25,159 bases of DNA, from assembly GCA_027001815.1 (NCBI GenBank), contig JALTLT010000071.1, positions 1-25,159 on the forward strand, written 5' to 3'. The stretch is from Gammaproteobacteria bacterium (GTDB lineage Bacteria; Pseudomonadota; Gammaproteobacteria; JALTLT01). Made by a program: the position numbers and the translations under genes. Positions 1-7,752 of this stretch are shown in pieces. The notes below the pieces were generated by a model. That model was not told where the DNA came from. It saw only the letters and a list, made by a program, of their open reading frames with translations, and did not search any database. Position 1 is the first letter of the stretch. The number at the start of each line of letters is the position of its first letter.

Positions 1-282
1 CGGGCCCTCATCCGCGCCGCCGAGGGCGCGCCACCCCCCGGCGAGCGCCCCCTGTGGCTGCTGCCGGAGCCGACCCCCCTGGCCGTGGAGGCGGAGACCC
101 CCTCCCTGCGCGGCCCCCTCACCATCCGCCAGGGGCCGGAGCGAATCGAGAGCGGCTGGTGGGACGGGGCCGACGTGGCCCGCGACTACTTCGTCGCCGA
201 GAACCCCCATCACGAGCGCTACTGGATCTTCCGCGAACTGCGCCATCCCCACCGATGGTTCGTCCACGGCATCTTCGCCTGA
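1..282 (+). CDS. imuB: ImuB-like Y-family polymerase homologue, C-terminal end (partial)
   Basis: The window opens inside this gene; the last 93 codons are present in frame 1 and end at TGA 280-282. The visible part carries the usual ImuB tail: GPERIESGWWDG, then RDYFVAENP, a FREL segment and the terminal WFVHGIFA. ImuB is known as a catalytically inactive Y-family relative that links the sliding clamp to the error-prone polymerase DnaE2 in SOS mutagenesis. The polymerase-like core and clamp-binding motif lie upstream of the window, so they cannot be checked. The next gene is dnaE2, as expected for an imuA-imuB-dnaE2 cassette; imuA and any LexA box would be outside the window. Confidence 0.85.
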   Translation, partial: RALIRAAEGAPPPGERPLWLLPEPTPLAVEAETPSLRGPLTIRQGPERIESGWWDGADVARDYFVAENPHHERYWIFRELRHPHRWFVHGIFA

Positions 283-308
283 GCGGCGTCCCGTGGTCCT
301 TCAACAGG

Positions 309-3300
309 ATGTCGAAAGGGACCGAACCCCGATTCCCGGTGCCGCCGTGGCGCACGATCGGGGCTGGCGGCCCGTCGGACTTCGACCCGAAGCGTGCTCC
401 GTCTCCCGGAGCCCCTGCAGACGGCATCCGTCGGCGGGTCGAGGCCCGGCGACCCGCCGGCATCCCTCTGCCGCCCTACGCGGAACTCCACTGCCTCAGC
501 AACTTCACCTTCCTGCGGGGCGCCTCCCACCCCCACGAACTGGTGGAGCGGGCGGCCGAGCTGGGCTACTCGGCCCTGGCGATCACCGACGAGTGCTCCC
601 TGGCCGGGGTGGTACGGGCCCACGAGGCGGCGCGGGAGGTGGGACTCCCCCTCCTCATAGGCAGCGAAATCCGCCTCGAGGAGGGGGAGCGGCTGGTACT
701 GCTGGCCACCGACCGGGAGGGCTATGGCAACCTCTCGGAGCTGATCACCCTGGGGCGCCGGCGCGCCGCCAAGGGCGAGTACCGTCTGGGCCGGAGCGAT
801 CTCGAGGGCGGCCTGCCCGGCTGCCTCGCCCTGCTGATCCCCGATGCTCCCCTGCCGGGCGAGGTGACCGGGACGGCCGCCGCCTGGCTGGCGGCCCGCT
901 TCTCCGGCCGCGCCTGGATCGCCGTGGAACTCCACCTGGGGGGTGCCGACCACCGTCACCTGGCGGCACTGGAGGAGCTCTCCCGCCGCCACGGCCTGCC
1001 CCTGGTGGCCGCCGGCGGCGTGCTGATGCACCGGCGCGGACGGCGCCCCCTGCAGGATCTGCTCACCGCCATCCGTCTGGGCGTCACCGTGGAGGAGGCG
1101 GGGTTCGCCCTGCAGCCCAATGGTGAACGCCACCTGCGCAGCCGCCGGCGCCTGGCCCGCCTCTACCCCCCCGCCCTGCTGGAGGAGAGCGCCGCCGTCG
1201 CGCGGCGCTGCCGCTTCTCCCTCGACGAGCTGCGTTACCAATACCCGGACGATCTGACCCCCGCCGGCGAATCCCCTGCCGATCATCTGCGTCGGCTCAC
1301 CCTGGCGGGGATGGCGGAGAGATGGCCGGACGGAGCGCCGGAAAGGGTACGCCGGCAGGTGGAGCACGAGCTGAGGATCATCGCCGAACTGGGCTACGAG
1401 GCCTATTTCCTCACCGTCCACGACCTGATCTGCTTCGCCCGGGAGCGCAACATCCTCTGCCAGGGACGCGGCTCCGCGGCCAACTCGGCGGTCTGCTACT
1501 GTCTGGGGATCACGGCGGTCGACCCGGCGCGCATCGACACCCTCTTCGAACGCTTCGTCTCGAAGGAGCGCAACGAGCCGCCGGACATCGACATCGACTT
1601 CGAGAACCGGCGCCGCGAGGAGGTGATCCAGTACATCTACCGGCGCTACGGCCGCGACCGGGCGGCGCTGGCCGCCACCCTGATCCGCTACCGGCGCCGC
1701 AGCGCCCTGCGTGACACCGGTCGCGCCCTCGGCCTGAGCGAGGCGCAACTGGAGGCGATCGGCAGCAGCTTCGCCTGGTGGGACCGCCGTATCGAACCGC
1801 AGCGGCTGCGTGAAGCGGGCCTCGACCCGGACAACCCCCGCATCCACCGTCTCCTCCATCTGGCCGGAGAGCTGACCGGTTTTCCCCGTCACCTCTCCCA
1901 GCACGTGGGCGGCATGGTGATCTCCCGCGCCCCCCTGGCCCGGCTGGTGCCCATGGAGAACGCCGCCATGGAACAGCCCCGCAACGGCCCCGCCACCGCC
2001 GAGGGGCATCGGCCCGAGGCACTGGCACGCGGTGAAAGGCCGGTACTGCGCACCGTCATCCAGTGGGACAAGGACGACCTTGACGCGGTGGGACTGCTGA
2101 AGGTGGACTGTCTCGCCCTCGGCATGCTCTCCGCCCTCCACCACGCCTTCGACCTGATCGCCCTCCACCGCCGACGCGCCCTCGACCTGGCCACCATCCC
2201 GGCGGAGGATCCCGCCGTCTACGAGATGATCTGCCGCGCCGACACCATGGGCGTGTTCCAGATCGAGTCACGGGCACAGATGGGTATGCTGCCCCGCCTC
2301 CGGCCCACCTGCTTCTACGATCTGGTGATCGAGGTGGCCATCGTCCGCCCCGGTCCCATCCAGGGGGAGATGGTCCACCCCTACCTGCGCCGCCGGCGCG
2401 GCGAGGAGCCGGTCAGCTACCCCAGCGAGGCGGTCCGCTCGGTGCTGGAGCGGACCCTCGGCGTGCCCATCTTCCAGGAACAGGTGATCAAGCTGGCGAT
2501 GGTGGCCGCCGGTTTCAGCGCCGGCGAGGCGGATCAGCTACGGCGAGCCATCGGCTCCTGGCGGCGGCGGGAGAAGCTGGAGGCGTTCCGCCGCAAGCTC
2601 GTCGACGGCATGCTGCAGCGGGGTTACTCCCGCCGCTTCGCGGAACAGATCTTCCACCAGATCGAGGGGTTCGGCGAATACGGCTTCCCCGAGTCCCACG
2701 CGGCCAGCTTCGCCCTGCTGGTCTACGTCTCCGCCTGGATCAAATGCCATGAGCCGGCCATCTTCACCTGTGCCCTCCTCAACAGCCAGCCCATGGGTTT
2801 CTACGCTCCCGCCCAGCTCATCCAGGATGCCCGCCGCCACGACGTCGAGGTACGACCGGTGGCGGTGAACCGCAGCCACTGGGAGTGCACCCTGGAACCG
2901 CGCGAGGAACCCGCCGCAAGGGACGGGACCGACCTCGCCCTGCGGCTCGGCCTGCGGATGGTCAAGGGGTTTTCGCGAGAGGCCGCGGAACGGCTGGTGG
3001 CGAGCCGCGAGGAGGGAGGTCCCTTCCACAGCGTGGAGGAACTGGCCCGCCGGGCCCGCCTCGAGCCACGCGAGCTGGAACGGCTGGCCGACGCCGGCGC
3101 CCTCGAGACACTGGCCGGGGACCGCCACCGGGCCCGCTGGTCGGTCCTCGGCGTGGAGGAAACCCTCCCCCTCTTCCCGGAAACGCGCATCGACGAGTCT
3201 CCTCCCTGCCTGCAGCCACCGAACGAGCAGGAGAACCTGCTGGCCGACTACGCCTCCCTCGGCCTCACCCTCGGCCGCCACCCCATGGCGCTGCTCCGTC

Positions 3301-3635
3301 CCCGTCTCGGCGGTTGCCGACGCAGCCGCGACCTGGCCACCCTTCCCCACCGCAGCACCGCCCGGATGGCCGGCATCGTCATCACCCGCCAGCACCCCAT
3401 GAGCGCCGGCGGCACCGTCTTTCTCACCCTCGAGGACGAGACCGGCACCTTCAACGTCATCGTCTGGGAACGGCTTACCGAACGCTACCGGAAGGAGGTG
3501 ATTCAGGGACGACTGTTGACCATATGGGGAGAGGTTCAGCGGGAGGGGGAGGTGATCCATCTGGTCGCCCGCCACCTGGAGGACCGGACCGCACTGCTGC
3601 AGGGTCTGGCCGTCCGTTCGCGGGATTTCCATTGA
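309..3635 (+). CDS. dnaE2: Error-prone DNA polymerase DnaE2 (ImuC)
   Basis: A C-family DNA polymerase of about 1108 aa, the catalytic subunit of the translesion mutasome with ImuB. The N-terminal PHP domain begins near residue 57 with YAELHCLSNF. The second His of the canonical HxH is Leu and the later TDH motif is TDE, a degenerate metal site as is common in DnaE2. The palm motif PPDIDIDFE supplies Asp426 and Asp428; the third catalytic Asp is D600 in KVDCLALG. The helix-hairpin-helix region and a C-terminal OB fold (about residues 1010-1090, with TLEDETGTFNVIVW) follow. The start is uncertain. The frame is open upstream through imuB, and ATG 309 is the first start not overlapping imuB, but it has no clear ribosome site; ATG 255 would overlap imuB by 28 nt. 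Co-transcription with imuB is likely. Confidence 0.93.
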   Translation: MSKGTEPRFPVPPWRTIGAGGPSDFDPKRAPSPGAPADGIRRRVEARRPAGIPLPPYAELHCLSNFTFLRGASHPHELVERAAELGYSALAITDECSLAGVVRAHEAAREVGLPLLIGSEIRLEEGERLVLLATDREGYGNLSELITLGRRRAAKGEYRLGRSDLEGGLPGCLALLIPDAPLPGEVTGTAAAWLAARFSGRAWIAVELHLGGADHRHLAALEELSRRHGLPLVAAGGVLMHRRGRRPLQDLLTAIRLGVTVEEAGFALQPNGERHLRSRRRLARLYPPALLEESAAVARRCRFSLDELRYQYPDDLTPAGESPADHLRRLTLAGMAERWPDGAPERVRRQVEHELRIIAELGYEAYFLTVHDLICFARERNILCQGRGSAANSAVCYCLGITAVDPARIDTLFERFVSKERNEPPDIDIDFENRRREEVIQYIYRRYGRDRAALAATLIRYRRRSALRDTGRALGLSEAQLEAIGSSFAWWDRRIEPQRLREAGLDPDNPRIHRLLHLAGELTGFPRHLSQHVGGMVISRAPLARLVPMENAAMEQPRNGPATAEGHRPEALARGERPVLRTVIQWDKDDLDAVGLLKVDCLALGMLSALHHAFDLIALHRRRALDLATIPAEDPAVYEMICRADTMGVFQIESRAQMGMLPRLRPTCFYDLVIEVAIVRPGPIQGEMVHPYLRRRRGEEPVSYPSEAVRSVLERTLGVPIFQEQVIKLAMVAAGFSAGEADQLRRAIGSWRRREKLEAFRRKLVDGMLQRGYSRRFAEQIFHQIEGFGEYGFPESHAASFALLVYVSAWIKCHEPAIFTCALLNSQPMGFYAPAQLIQDARRHDVEVRPVAVNRSHWECTLEPREEPAARDGTDLALRLGLRMVKGFSREAAERLVASREEGGPFHSVEELARRARLEPRELERLADAGALETLAGDRHRARWSVLGVEETLPLFPETRIDESPPCLQPPNEQENLLADYASLGLTLGRHPMALLRPRLGGCRRSRDLATLPHRSTARMAGIVITRQHPMSAGGTVFLTLEDETGTFNVIVWERLTERYRKEVIQGRLLTIWGEVQREGEVIHLVARHLEDRTALLQGLAVRSRDFH

Positions 3636-3667
3636 GGCGGCCCCCGAAGACCGGGTGAAAATCTTGT

Positions 3668-3718
3668 GGAAACCCTGAACAATTCATCCCTGAATTGTCA
3701 GAGTACGGGAGCCGAAAA
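3668..3718. repeat. 51-bp dispersed repeat, copy A, with ATCCCT-loop hairpin
   Basis: This block recurs at 13996-14046 in the same orientation with one difference in 51 positions. Its core (3675-3701) is a hairpin: CAATTC pairs with GAATTG around the loop ATCCCT, and the stem extends by CTGA/TCAG with one bulged A. It lies just downstream of dnaE2, so it may act as a transcript end, but there is no T-run. Confidence 0.8.
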
Positions 3719-3730
3719 GCGCGTTTCCCT

Positions 3731-3862
3731 GGTGACGCCGGTCCCCCGGCGTCACCCCACGGCAGACGGTGCTCCCGCGCCGCGCGACCCCGGTGCCACA
3801 CCGAACCTTCGGAGGACGCGGGAGCGTCCCGGGCCGTGCATCACGCCGCGGGAGCGGCGTGA
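3731..3862. repeat. Composite hairpin element (GGTGAC...GTGACG), copy 1
   Basis: The element starts with a perfect 11-bp hairpin (left arm GGTGACGCCGG, loop TCCC, 3731-3756). A 6-bp hairpin with loop GGGA (3814-3829, arm GGACGC) follows, and it ends with a 9-bp hairpin with loop GGGA (3841-3862, arm TCACGCCGC). The same order of a GGTGAC hairpin, a GGCAG/CTCCCGCG stretch and a GTGACG hairpin occurs at 19754-19890. A fragment of its 3' end lies near 6190-6217. It does not look coding: reading frames across it are low-complexity. Confidence 0.7.
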
Positions 3863-3938
3863 CGAGGGAGAAGTAAGGAAGGAGCGGCGTGACGAGGAAG
3901 GAGAAATATGGAGCGGCACGACGAGGAACTACCGGGAG
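3850..3938. repeat. Tandem repeat of about 30 bp, three units
   Basis: GGAGCGGCGTGACGAGG begins at 3851 and 3881, and a diverged copy begins at 3910 (GGAGCGGCACGACGAGG). The periods are 30 and 29 bp. The unit is the 3' end of the GTGACG hairpin element plus an AAG-rich spacer, so the array looks like local amplification of that element's end. A single unit occurs at 6194-6217. Confidence 0.7.
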
Positions 3939-3991
3939 CACCGAGTGGTACCCGGCAATGGCGCCGCAGGCGACACGCTTCGGCACCCCCG

Positions 3992-4028
3992 GTTGGCGCT
4001 ACGCGCCAACTGCCAGGTACAACCTGGC
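3992..4028. repeat. Two adjacent short hairpins with 3-nt loops
   Basis: An 8-bp stem (arm GTTGGCGC, loop TAC, 3992-4010) is followed one base later by a 7-bp stem (arm GCCAGGT, loop ACA, 4012-4028). They close the gene-free tract 3636-4073, which otherwise holds only repeats. They lie downstream of the minus-strand PilZ gene that ends at 4074. Confidence 0.6.
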
Positions 4029-4073
4029 GTGCCCGGGCCGGGACGGCACCGTGCGCCGTACTGGCAGAAGGAA

Positions 4074-4397
4074 TCAGCCGGCCGCGCGGCGTCTCTCCCG
4101 CAACAGGGCCTGCACCGCCTTGCGGGTGCGAAGGTCTTCTTCGTCGAACATCAGGCGGATACCCAGAGCGTCACGATCGACCACGATCGAAGGGATCCGG
4201 CACCACTCGATGTCGTCGAGATCGTCATGGATGGAGAAACCCACCTCCAGAATCTGGTGGCGACGGAAGGGCACCTCGCCGATCTCCACATAGACACCCT
4301 GCAGGGAGATCTCCCGCGCCATTCCGACGGAAACGGGAACTCCCCCCTCATAGAGGATCACCGGTACGTTACTGTCTCTTTCCCACCTTTCGATCAT
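4074..4397 (-). CDS. PilZ-domain protein
   Basis: A 107-aa single-domain protein resembling PilZ, the family that often binds cyclic di-GMP. Visible features are a basic N-terminus (ERWERDSNVPV), the strand-turn REISLQGVYVE in the place of the usual (D/N)xSxxG motif, alternating beta strands, and a helical C-terminus after DALGIRLMFDEEDLRTR. The first motif is not a clean RxxxR and the (D/N) of the second is Glu, so nucleotide binding is uncertain; it may be a degenerate PilZ. The small membrane gene lies 100 bp upstream on the same strand and may share its transcript. ATG 4397 is the only good start. Confidence 0.65.
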   Translation of the reverse strand: MIERWERDSNVPVILYEGGVPVSVGMAREISLQGVYVEIGEVPFRRHQILEVGFSIHDDLDDIEWCRIPSIVVDRDALGIRLMFDEEDLRTRKAVQALLRERRRAAG

Positions 4398-4497
4398 CCT
4401 GCACCATCCCGTTGTTCTTCTCCAGGGCCGGCGCCAGCGGGGGAATCTCTGCCCCGGCGGCGGCGAGTCGACAGTTCCCGGACCGGTCCGACCGGTT

Positions 4498-4671
4498 TCA
4501 ATATCGCTGGCGGGTCGGCGTCGAACCCTCCAGGCGTCGGGTCATCCCCGAGGCGTGACGCGAAAGCGCCTCCAGATGGTCGCGCAGCGGTCGCGCCTCA
4601 CCGACCCGTACCCCGACCCAAAAGGCAATCCACACCGACAGGGCCACGATGGCCAAACCCAGATAGATCAT
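4498..4671 (-). CDS. Small single-span membrane protein of unknown function
   Basis: A 57-aa protein beginning MIYLGLAIVALSVWIAFWVG, one hydrophobic segment at about residues 2-21, followed by a basic, helical cytoplasmic-type tail (RPLRDHLEALSRHASGMTRRLEG). The frame is open further upstream, but ATG 4671 is chosen because AGAGG stands 6 nt before it and the membrane segment then starts the protein. I do not recognise a family. It is followed by the PilZ gene on the same strand and is divergent from the response regulator at 4966. Membrane association with the PilZ protein is only a guess. Confidence 0.55.
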   Translation of the reverse strand: MIYLGLAIVALSVWIAFWVGVRVGEARPLRDHLEALSRHASGMTRRLEGSTPTRQRY

Positions 4672-4901
4672 TCCGCACCTCTTCAGACGCTGCGGCACGG
4701 CCCCTGTGCTTGGTGGAGGGAACTGGTCCCCAGTCCCCCTCGGAATCGACGGCAGATGGGCCGTGAAAGCTGACACCCCGCTCCCACCTCCCGGCCGGCC
4801 ACTCTTCCCAGACCATCGGCAGTGCGCCGTTTTTCTTTACCGTCCACCCCATTTCCGTCGGCCGAGGCAAAATGAGATCTCCCGAATGTGAACTAATTCC
4901 C

Positions 4902-4929
4902 TTGCGGAGAATGCGGCAACTGGTAAAGT
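4902..4929 (+). promoter_or_regulatory. Candidate sigma-70 promoter for the response regulator
   Basis: TTGCGG (4902-4907), a 16-bp spacer and TAAAGT (4924-4929) lie 36 bp before the start codon at 4966. Both boxes match consensus in four of six positions. This is the only promoter-like pair I noticed in the 294-bp divergent space 4672-4965, which otherwise shows no gene. Confidence 0.35.
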
Positions 4930-4965
4930 TGGCATCCAGACAGGGACCCTAAGGGAGAGGGAACG

Positions 4966-5433
4966 ATGGGGGTTTTCTCCATTCGAGCATGGTTGAGCCG
5001 GCAACAGCGCCGGCAGGAGCGGAAAGAACCGAGGGAGCGGCGCGCGAGACCCCGGACTCCGCCCAATGCCACGGTGATGATCGTCGACGACTCGCGGACG
5101 ATGGTCTTCTCCCTGCGCAAGACCCTGGAACAGGGGGGATACCGGGTGACCCAGGCCTTCGATGGCGAGTCCTGCCTCGAACGGGCGCAGACCGAGCGCC
5201 CCGATATCATCCTCCTCGACATCGTCATGCCAGGGATCAATGGCTATGAGACCCTGCGCCGCCTGCGGCGCAACGAGGCGACCCGCCACATTCCCGTGAT
5301 TCTCATGAGTGGTACCGACCAGTCCACCGAACGATTCTGGGGGGAGAAGCTGGGCGCCCGCAGTTTTCTCACCAAGCCCATTGCGCGCGGTGATCTCTTC
5401 CTGACGCTGGAGGGGGTGGTTCGGGCCGCCTGA
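4966..5433 (+). CDS. Single-domain response regulator (CheY/PilH-like receiver)
   Basis: A 155-aa protein with a basic, Arg-rich extension (residues 1-35) and one receiver domain. Acidic pocket residues D41 and D42 sit in VMIVDDSRT, the phosphoacceptor is D85 in [10 protein letters not shown], the switch Ser is S115 (LMSGTD), and the conserved Lys is K137 in LTKPI. No output domain follows, so it acts by protein contact, as CheY, PilG and PilH do. The start ATG has a strong GGGAGAGGG ribosome site. No partner histidine kinase is in the window; the divergent PilZ gene hints at a motility or surface role, but this is inference. The basic N-terminal extension is longer than in CheY. Confidence 0.85.
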   Translation: MGVFSIRAWLSRQQRRQERKEPRERRARPRTPPNATVMIVDDSRTMVFSLRKTLEQGGYRVTQAFDGESCLERAQTERPDIILLDIVMPGINGYETLRRLRRNEATRHIPVILMSGTDQSTERFWGEKLGARSFLTKPIARGDLFLTLEGVVRAA

Positions 5434-5534
5434 GACCGGCCGGCATCCCCCCCCGACACCCGCCATTCGCGCTATACTCCCCTCACCACGAGGTCCGGCA
5501 CCCGGACGACCGCACAGAGAAGGGAGGGAGGAGG

Positions 5535-6131
5535 ATGGCAAAACCGAAAGGCAAGAAGATCCTGATGCTGGTGGGTGACTTCGTCGAGGACTACGAGGCG
5601 ATGGTCCCCTTCCAGATGCTGCTGATGGTGGGTCATCAGGTGGACACCGTCTGCCCGGAGAAGAAACCGGGTGACACCGTGCGTACCGCGGTCCACGATT
5701 TCGAGGGCGATCAGACCTACTCCGAGAAACCGGGACACAACTTCCACATCACCGCCAACTTCGACCACATCAAGGTAAAGAACTACGACGGCCTGGTGAT
5801 TCCGGGCGGCAGGGCGCCGGAGTACCTGCGCCTCAACAACCGCATCCTGGAGATCGTCCGGGAGTTCTTCGATGCGGGCAAACCGGTGGCCTCCATCTGC
5901 CACGGCCAGCAGATCCTCGCCGCCGCCGGAGTGGTGGAGGGGCGCGAATGTACCGCCTACCCCGCCGTGGGCCCCGAACTGACCGCCGCAGGCGCCAAGT
6001 GGTGCGGTATCAACGACACCTTCTCCAACGCCTGCGTGGACGGCAACCTGGTCACCGCCCCCGCCTGGCCCGCCCATCCGGAGTGGATGCGTGCCTTCCT
6101 GAAACTGCTGGGAAGCACCATCGAGCCATAG
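5535..6131 (+). CDS. DJ-1/PfpI family protein (class I glutamine amidotransferase fold)
   Basis: A 198-aa single-domain protein of the DJ-1/PfpI superfamily. The nucleophile elbow is SICHGQQIL with Cys122 followed by His123; the conserved acidic residue is probably Glu18 in [23 protein letters not shown] (about 87-100) is the typical strand-turn before the elbow. Members include chaperones, glyoxalase or deglycase-type enzymes and peptidases, so the exact reaction cannot be told from sequence. ATG 5535 follows GGGAGGGAGGAGG. It lies about 100 bp after the response regulator on the same strand, with a TATACT box at 5473-5478 but no convincing -35, so separate transcription is possible. Confidence 0.85.
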   Translation: MAKPKGKKILMLVGDFVEDYEAMVPFQMLLMVGHQVDTVCPEKKPGDTVRTAVHDFEGDQTYSEKPGHNFHITANFDHIKVKNYDGLVIPGGRAPEYLRLNNRILEIVREFFDAGKPVASICHGQQILAAAGVVEGRECTAYPAVGPELTAAGAKWCGINDTFSNACVDGNLVTAPAWPAHPEWMRAFLKLLGSTIEP

Positions 6132-6149
6132 ACAGAGACTTCCTGGTGG

Positions 6150-6217
6150 CGCCGCGCAGACCCCGGCGCCGCGCCCGACCCCCGGGGGACGCGGGAGCGG
6201 CGTGACGAGGGGGAAGT
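6150..6217. repeat. Fragment of the GTGACG hairpin element
   Basis: A GGCGCCG/CGGCGCC inverted pair (about 6149-6170) is followed by a 28-bp stretch at 6190-6217 that matches the 3' end of the element at 3731-3862, including GGGAGCGGCGTGACGAGGG, with one visible difference. It fills the 110-bp convergent space between the DJ-1 gene and the glycosylase gene. Confidence 0.55.
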
Positions 6218-6241
6218 TTGGCCCCTTCCCTTGTCAGGCTG

Positions 6242-6901
6242 TTATGCATTTCTCCCCGCAAAGCGACATGCCTTCTCCAATGGGCAACCCTCGCAGAGGG
6301 GGCGCTTGCGGCAGTGCTCCTTGGCATGACGCACGATGAGGGCGTGGTATTCGTTGTACACCTTCACTTCGCGGGGAACCCGGGCCTCGATCCAGAGTCG
6401 CAGGATGTCGTAGGGGTAGTCGCCGACGTCGTGGCCGACCCGGGAGAAGAGCCGGCGGGTATAGGCGTCCACGACGAAGACCGGGCGGTGAAAGGCGTAG
6501 AGCAGTATGTCATCGGCGGTCTCCGGGCCGACTCCCTTCACCGACAGCAGCGCCTCGCGGAGAGGACCCGTCTCCATCACCCCGAGGGGACCGAGACCCC
6601 CCCGCTCCACGAACCAACGGCAGAGCGCGGCGAGCCGCCGTGCCTTGACGTTGAAGTAGCCGGAGGGGCGAATAAGCTCTGCCAGGCGTTGGGGATCGAG
6701 GGCGAGGATCGCTTCCGGATCGAGGAGATCCACCGCCTTCAGGTTGGCGATCGCCCGCTCCACGTTGCTCCAGGCGGCATTCTGGGTGAGGACGGCCCCC
6801 ACCATCACCTCGAAGGGGGTCTCCGCCGGCCACCACCCCTGCGGACCATAGCGGTCGAACAGCCGCCGGTAGAGCTGGCGGAGGGTGGGAAGGCGGCTCA
6901 T
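6242..6901 (-). CDS. HhH-GPD family DNA glycosylase (endonuclease III-like, COG2231 type)
   Basis: A 219-aa base-excision repair glycosylase. The helix-hairpin-helix is VKGVGPETAD (121-130), the catalytic Asp is D145 in FVVDAYTRR, and a C-terminal iron-sulfur motif is formed by C197, C203, C206 and C212 with spacing 5-2-5 rather than the 6-2-5 of Nth. The position of the Nth lyase Lys (GVGRKTA) is Glu127 here, so a monofunctional glycosylase without AP-lyase activity is expected; this is inference from family knowledge. ATG 6901 overlaps the rluB stop as ATGA, so translation is coupled and it is the last gene of the long minus-strand run. Its TAA stop is followed directly by CAGCCTGACA, part of a dispersed repeat motif. 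Confidence 0.85.
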   Translation of the reverse strand: MSRLPTLRQLYRRLFDRYGPQGWWPAETPFEVMVGAVLTQNAAWSNVERAIANLKAVDLLDPEAILALDPQRLAELIRPSGYFNVKARRLAALCRWFVERGGLGPLGVMETGPLREALLSVKGVGPETADDILLYAFHRPVFVVDAYTRRLFSRVGHDVGDYPYDILRLWIEARVPREVKVYNEYHALIVRHAKEHCRKRPLCEGCPLEKACRFAGRNA

Positions 6902-7752
6902 CGGCGTGTGCGCCCTCCCTTGCCACGCCGGGCCACCGGACGGCGCCGGGCCGTCTTCTTCCGCCGTCGTCCCCGCTCGGCACGCCGTGACGGCTCCGGC
7001 TCGTCGGCGGGCAGGCCAGCCAGTTCCAGAAGAGGTGACATCGCCTCATCGTCCAGCTCACGCCACCTCCCCGCCGGGAGGTCCCGGGGCAGCGCCACCG
7101 GCCCGAAACGGAGTCGGATGAGGCGGCTCACCCGCACACCCAGGCTCTCCCACAACCGGCGCACCTCCCGCTTGCGTCCTTCGCGCAGGATCACGTGGTA
7201 CCAGTGGTTGGCACCGCTGCCACCGGCATCGACCACCTTGTCGAAGCGGGCCGGCCCATCCTCCAGTTCGACACCCGTGAGGAGCCGATGGATCATCTCG
7301 TCGGTCACCTCACCCAGTACCCGCACGGCATACTCCCGTTCCACCTCGCGGGAAGGGTGCATGAGGCGGTTGGCCAGTTCGCCATCGGTGGTGAGCAGGA
7401 GCAGGCCGCTGGTGTTGAGGTCGAGACGACCCACGGCGATCCAGCGACCTCCCCCCTTCGGCCGCGGCAGGGTATCGAAGACGGTGGCACGGCCCTCGGG
7501 GTCGGAGCGGGTGGTCACCTCCCCTTCCGGCTTGTGGTAGAGAAGAACCGACCGGCGCGACGGCAGGCGACGGAAAGGCTGCACCGGCCGACCGTCGAGC
7601 TGGATACGATCGGAGGGCCCCACCCGTTGGCCGGGTTCCGCCACCTTGCCATTGACCTTGATCCGCCCCTCTTCGATCCAGCGCTCGATCTCCCGGCGGG
7701 AGCCGAAGCCGGCCGCGGCCATCACCTTATGGATCCGTTCAGGTTCCGTCAC
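6898..7752 (-). CDS. rluB: 23S rRNA pseudouridine synthase RluB
   Basis: A 284-aa RsuA-family pseudouridine synthase; RluB modifies U2605 of 23S rRNA in E. coli. An S4 RNA-binding domain occupies about residues 4-50 (AGFGSRREIERWIEEG), and the catalytic domain carries GRLDLNTSGLLLLT with catalytic D111. A very basic tail (255-284, RRRKK and RRPVARR) ends the protein. The open frame extends 75 codons further upstream into scpB, but GTG 7752 is chosen because GGAGGA stands 5 nt before it and the S4 domain then starts at once. The start overlaps scpB by 14 nt, indicating coupling. RluE or RsuA paralogy is possible, but the neighbourhood with scpAB favours RluB. Confidence 0.9.
   Translation of the reverse strand: MTEPERIHKVMAAAGFGSRREIERWIEEGRIKVNGKVAEPGQRVGPSDRIQLDGRPVQPFRRLPSRRSVLLYHKPEGEVTTRSDPEGRATVFDTLPRPKGGGRWIAVGRLDLNTSGLLLLTTDGELANRLMHPSREVEREYAVRVLGEVTDEMIHRLLTGVELEDGPARFDKVVDAGGSGANHWYHVILREGRKREVRRLWESLGVRVSRLIRLRFGPVALPRDLPAGRWRELDDEAMSPLLELAGLPADEPEPSRRAERGRRRKKTARRRPVARRGKGGRTRR

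Noticed and set aside
219..2168. Long minus-strand frame of 649 codons opposite dnaE2
   Set aside because: It is antisense to a clear DnaE2 with all catalytic motifs; its product is Gly/Gln/Val-rich without any domain, as expected from GC-rich third-position shadowing.
3666..4766. Plus-strand frame of 366 codons across the repeat tract and opposite the PilZ gene
   Set aside because: The first part translates the 30-bp repeats and hairpins; the rest is antisense to PilZ and the small membrane gene.
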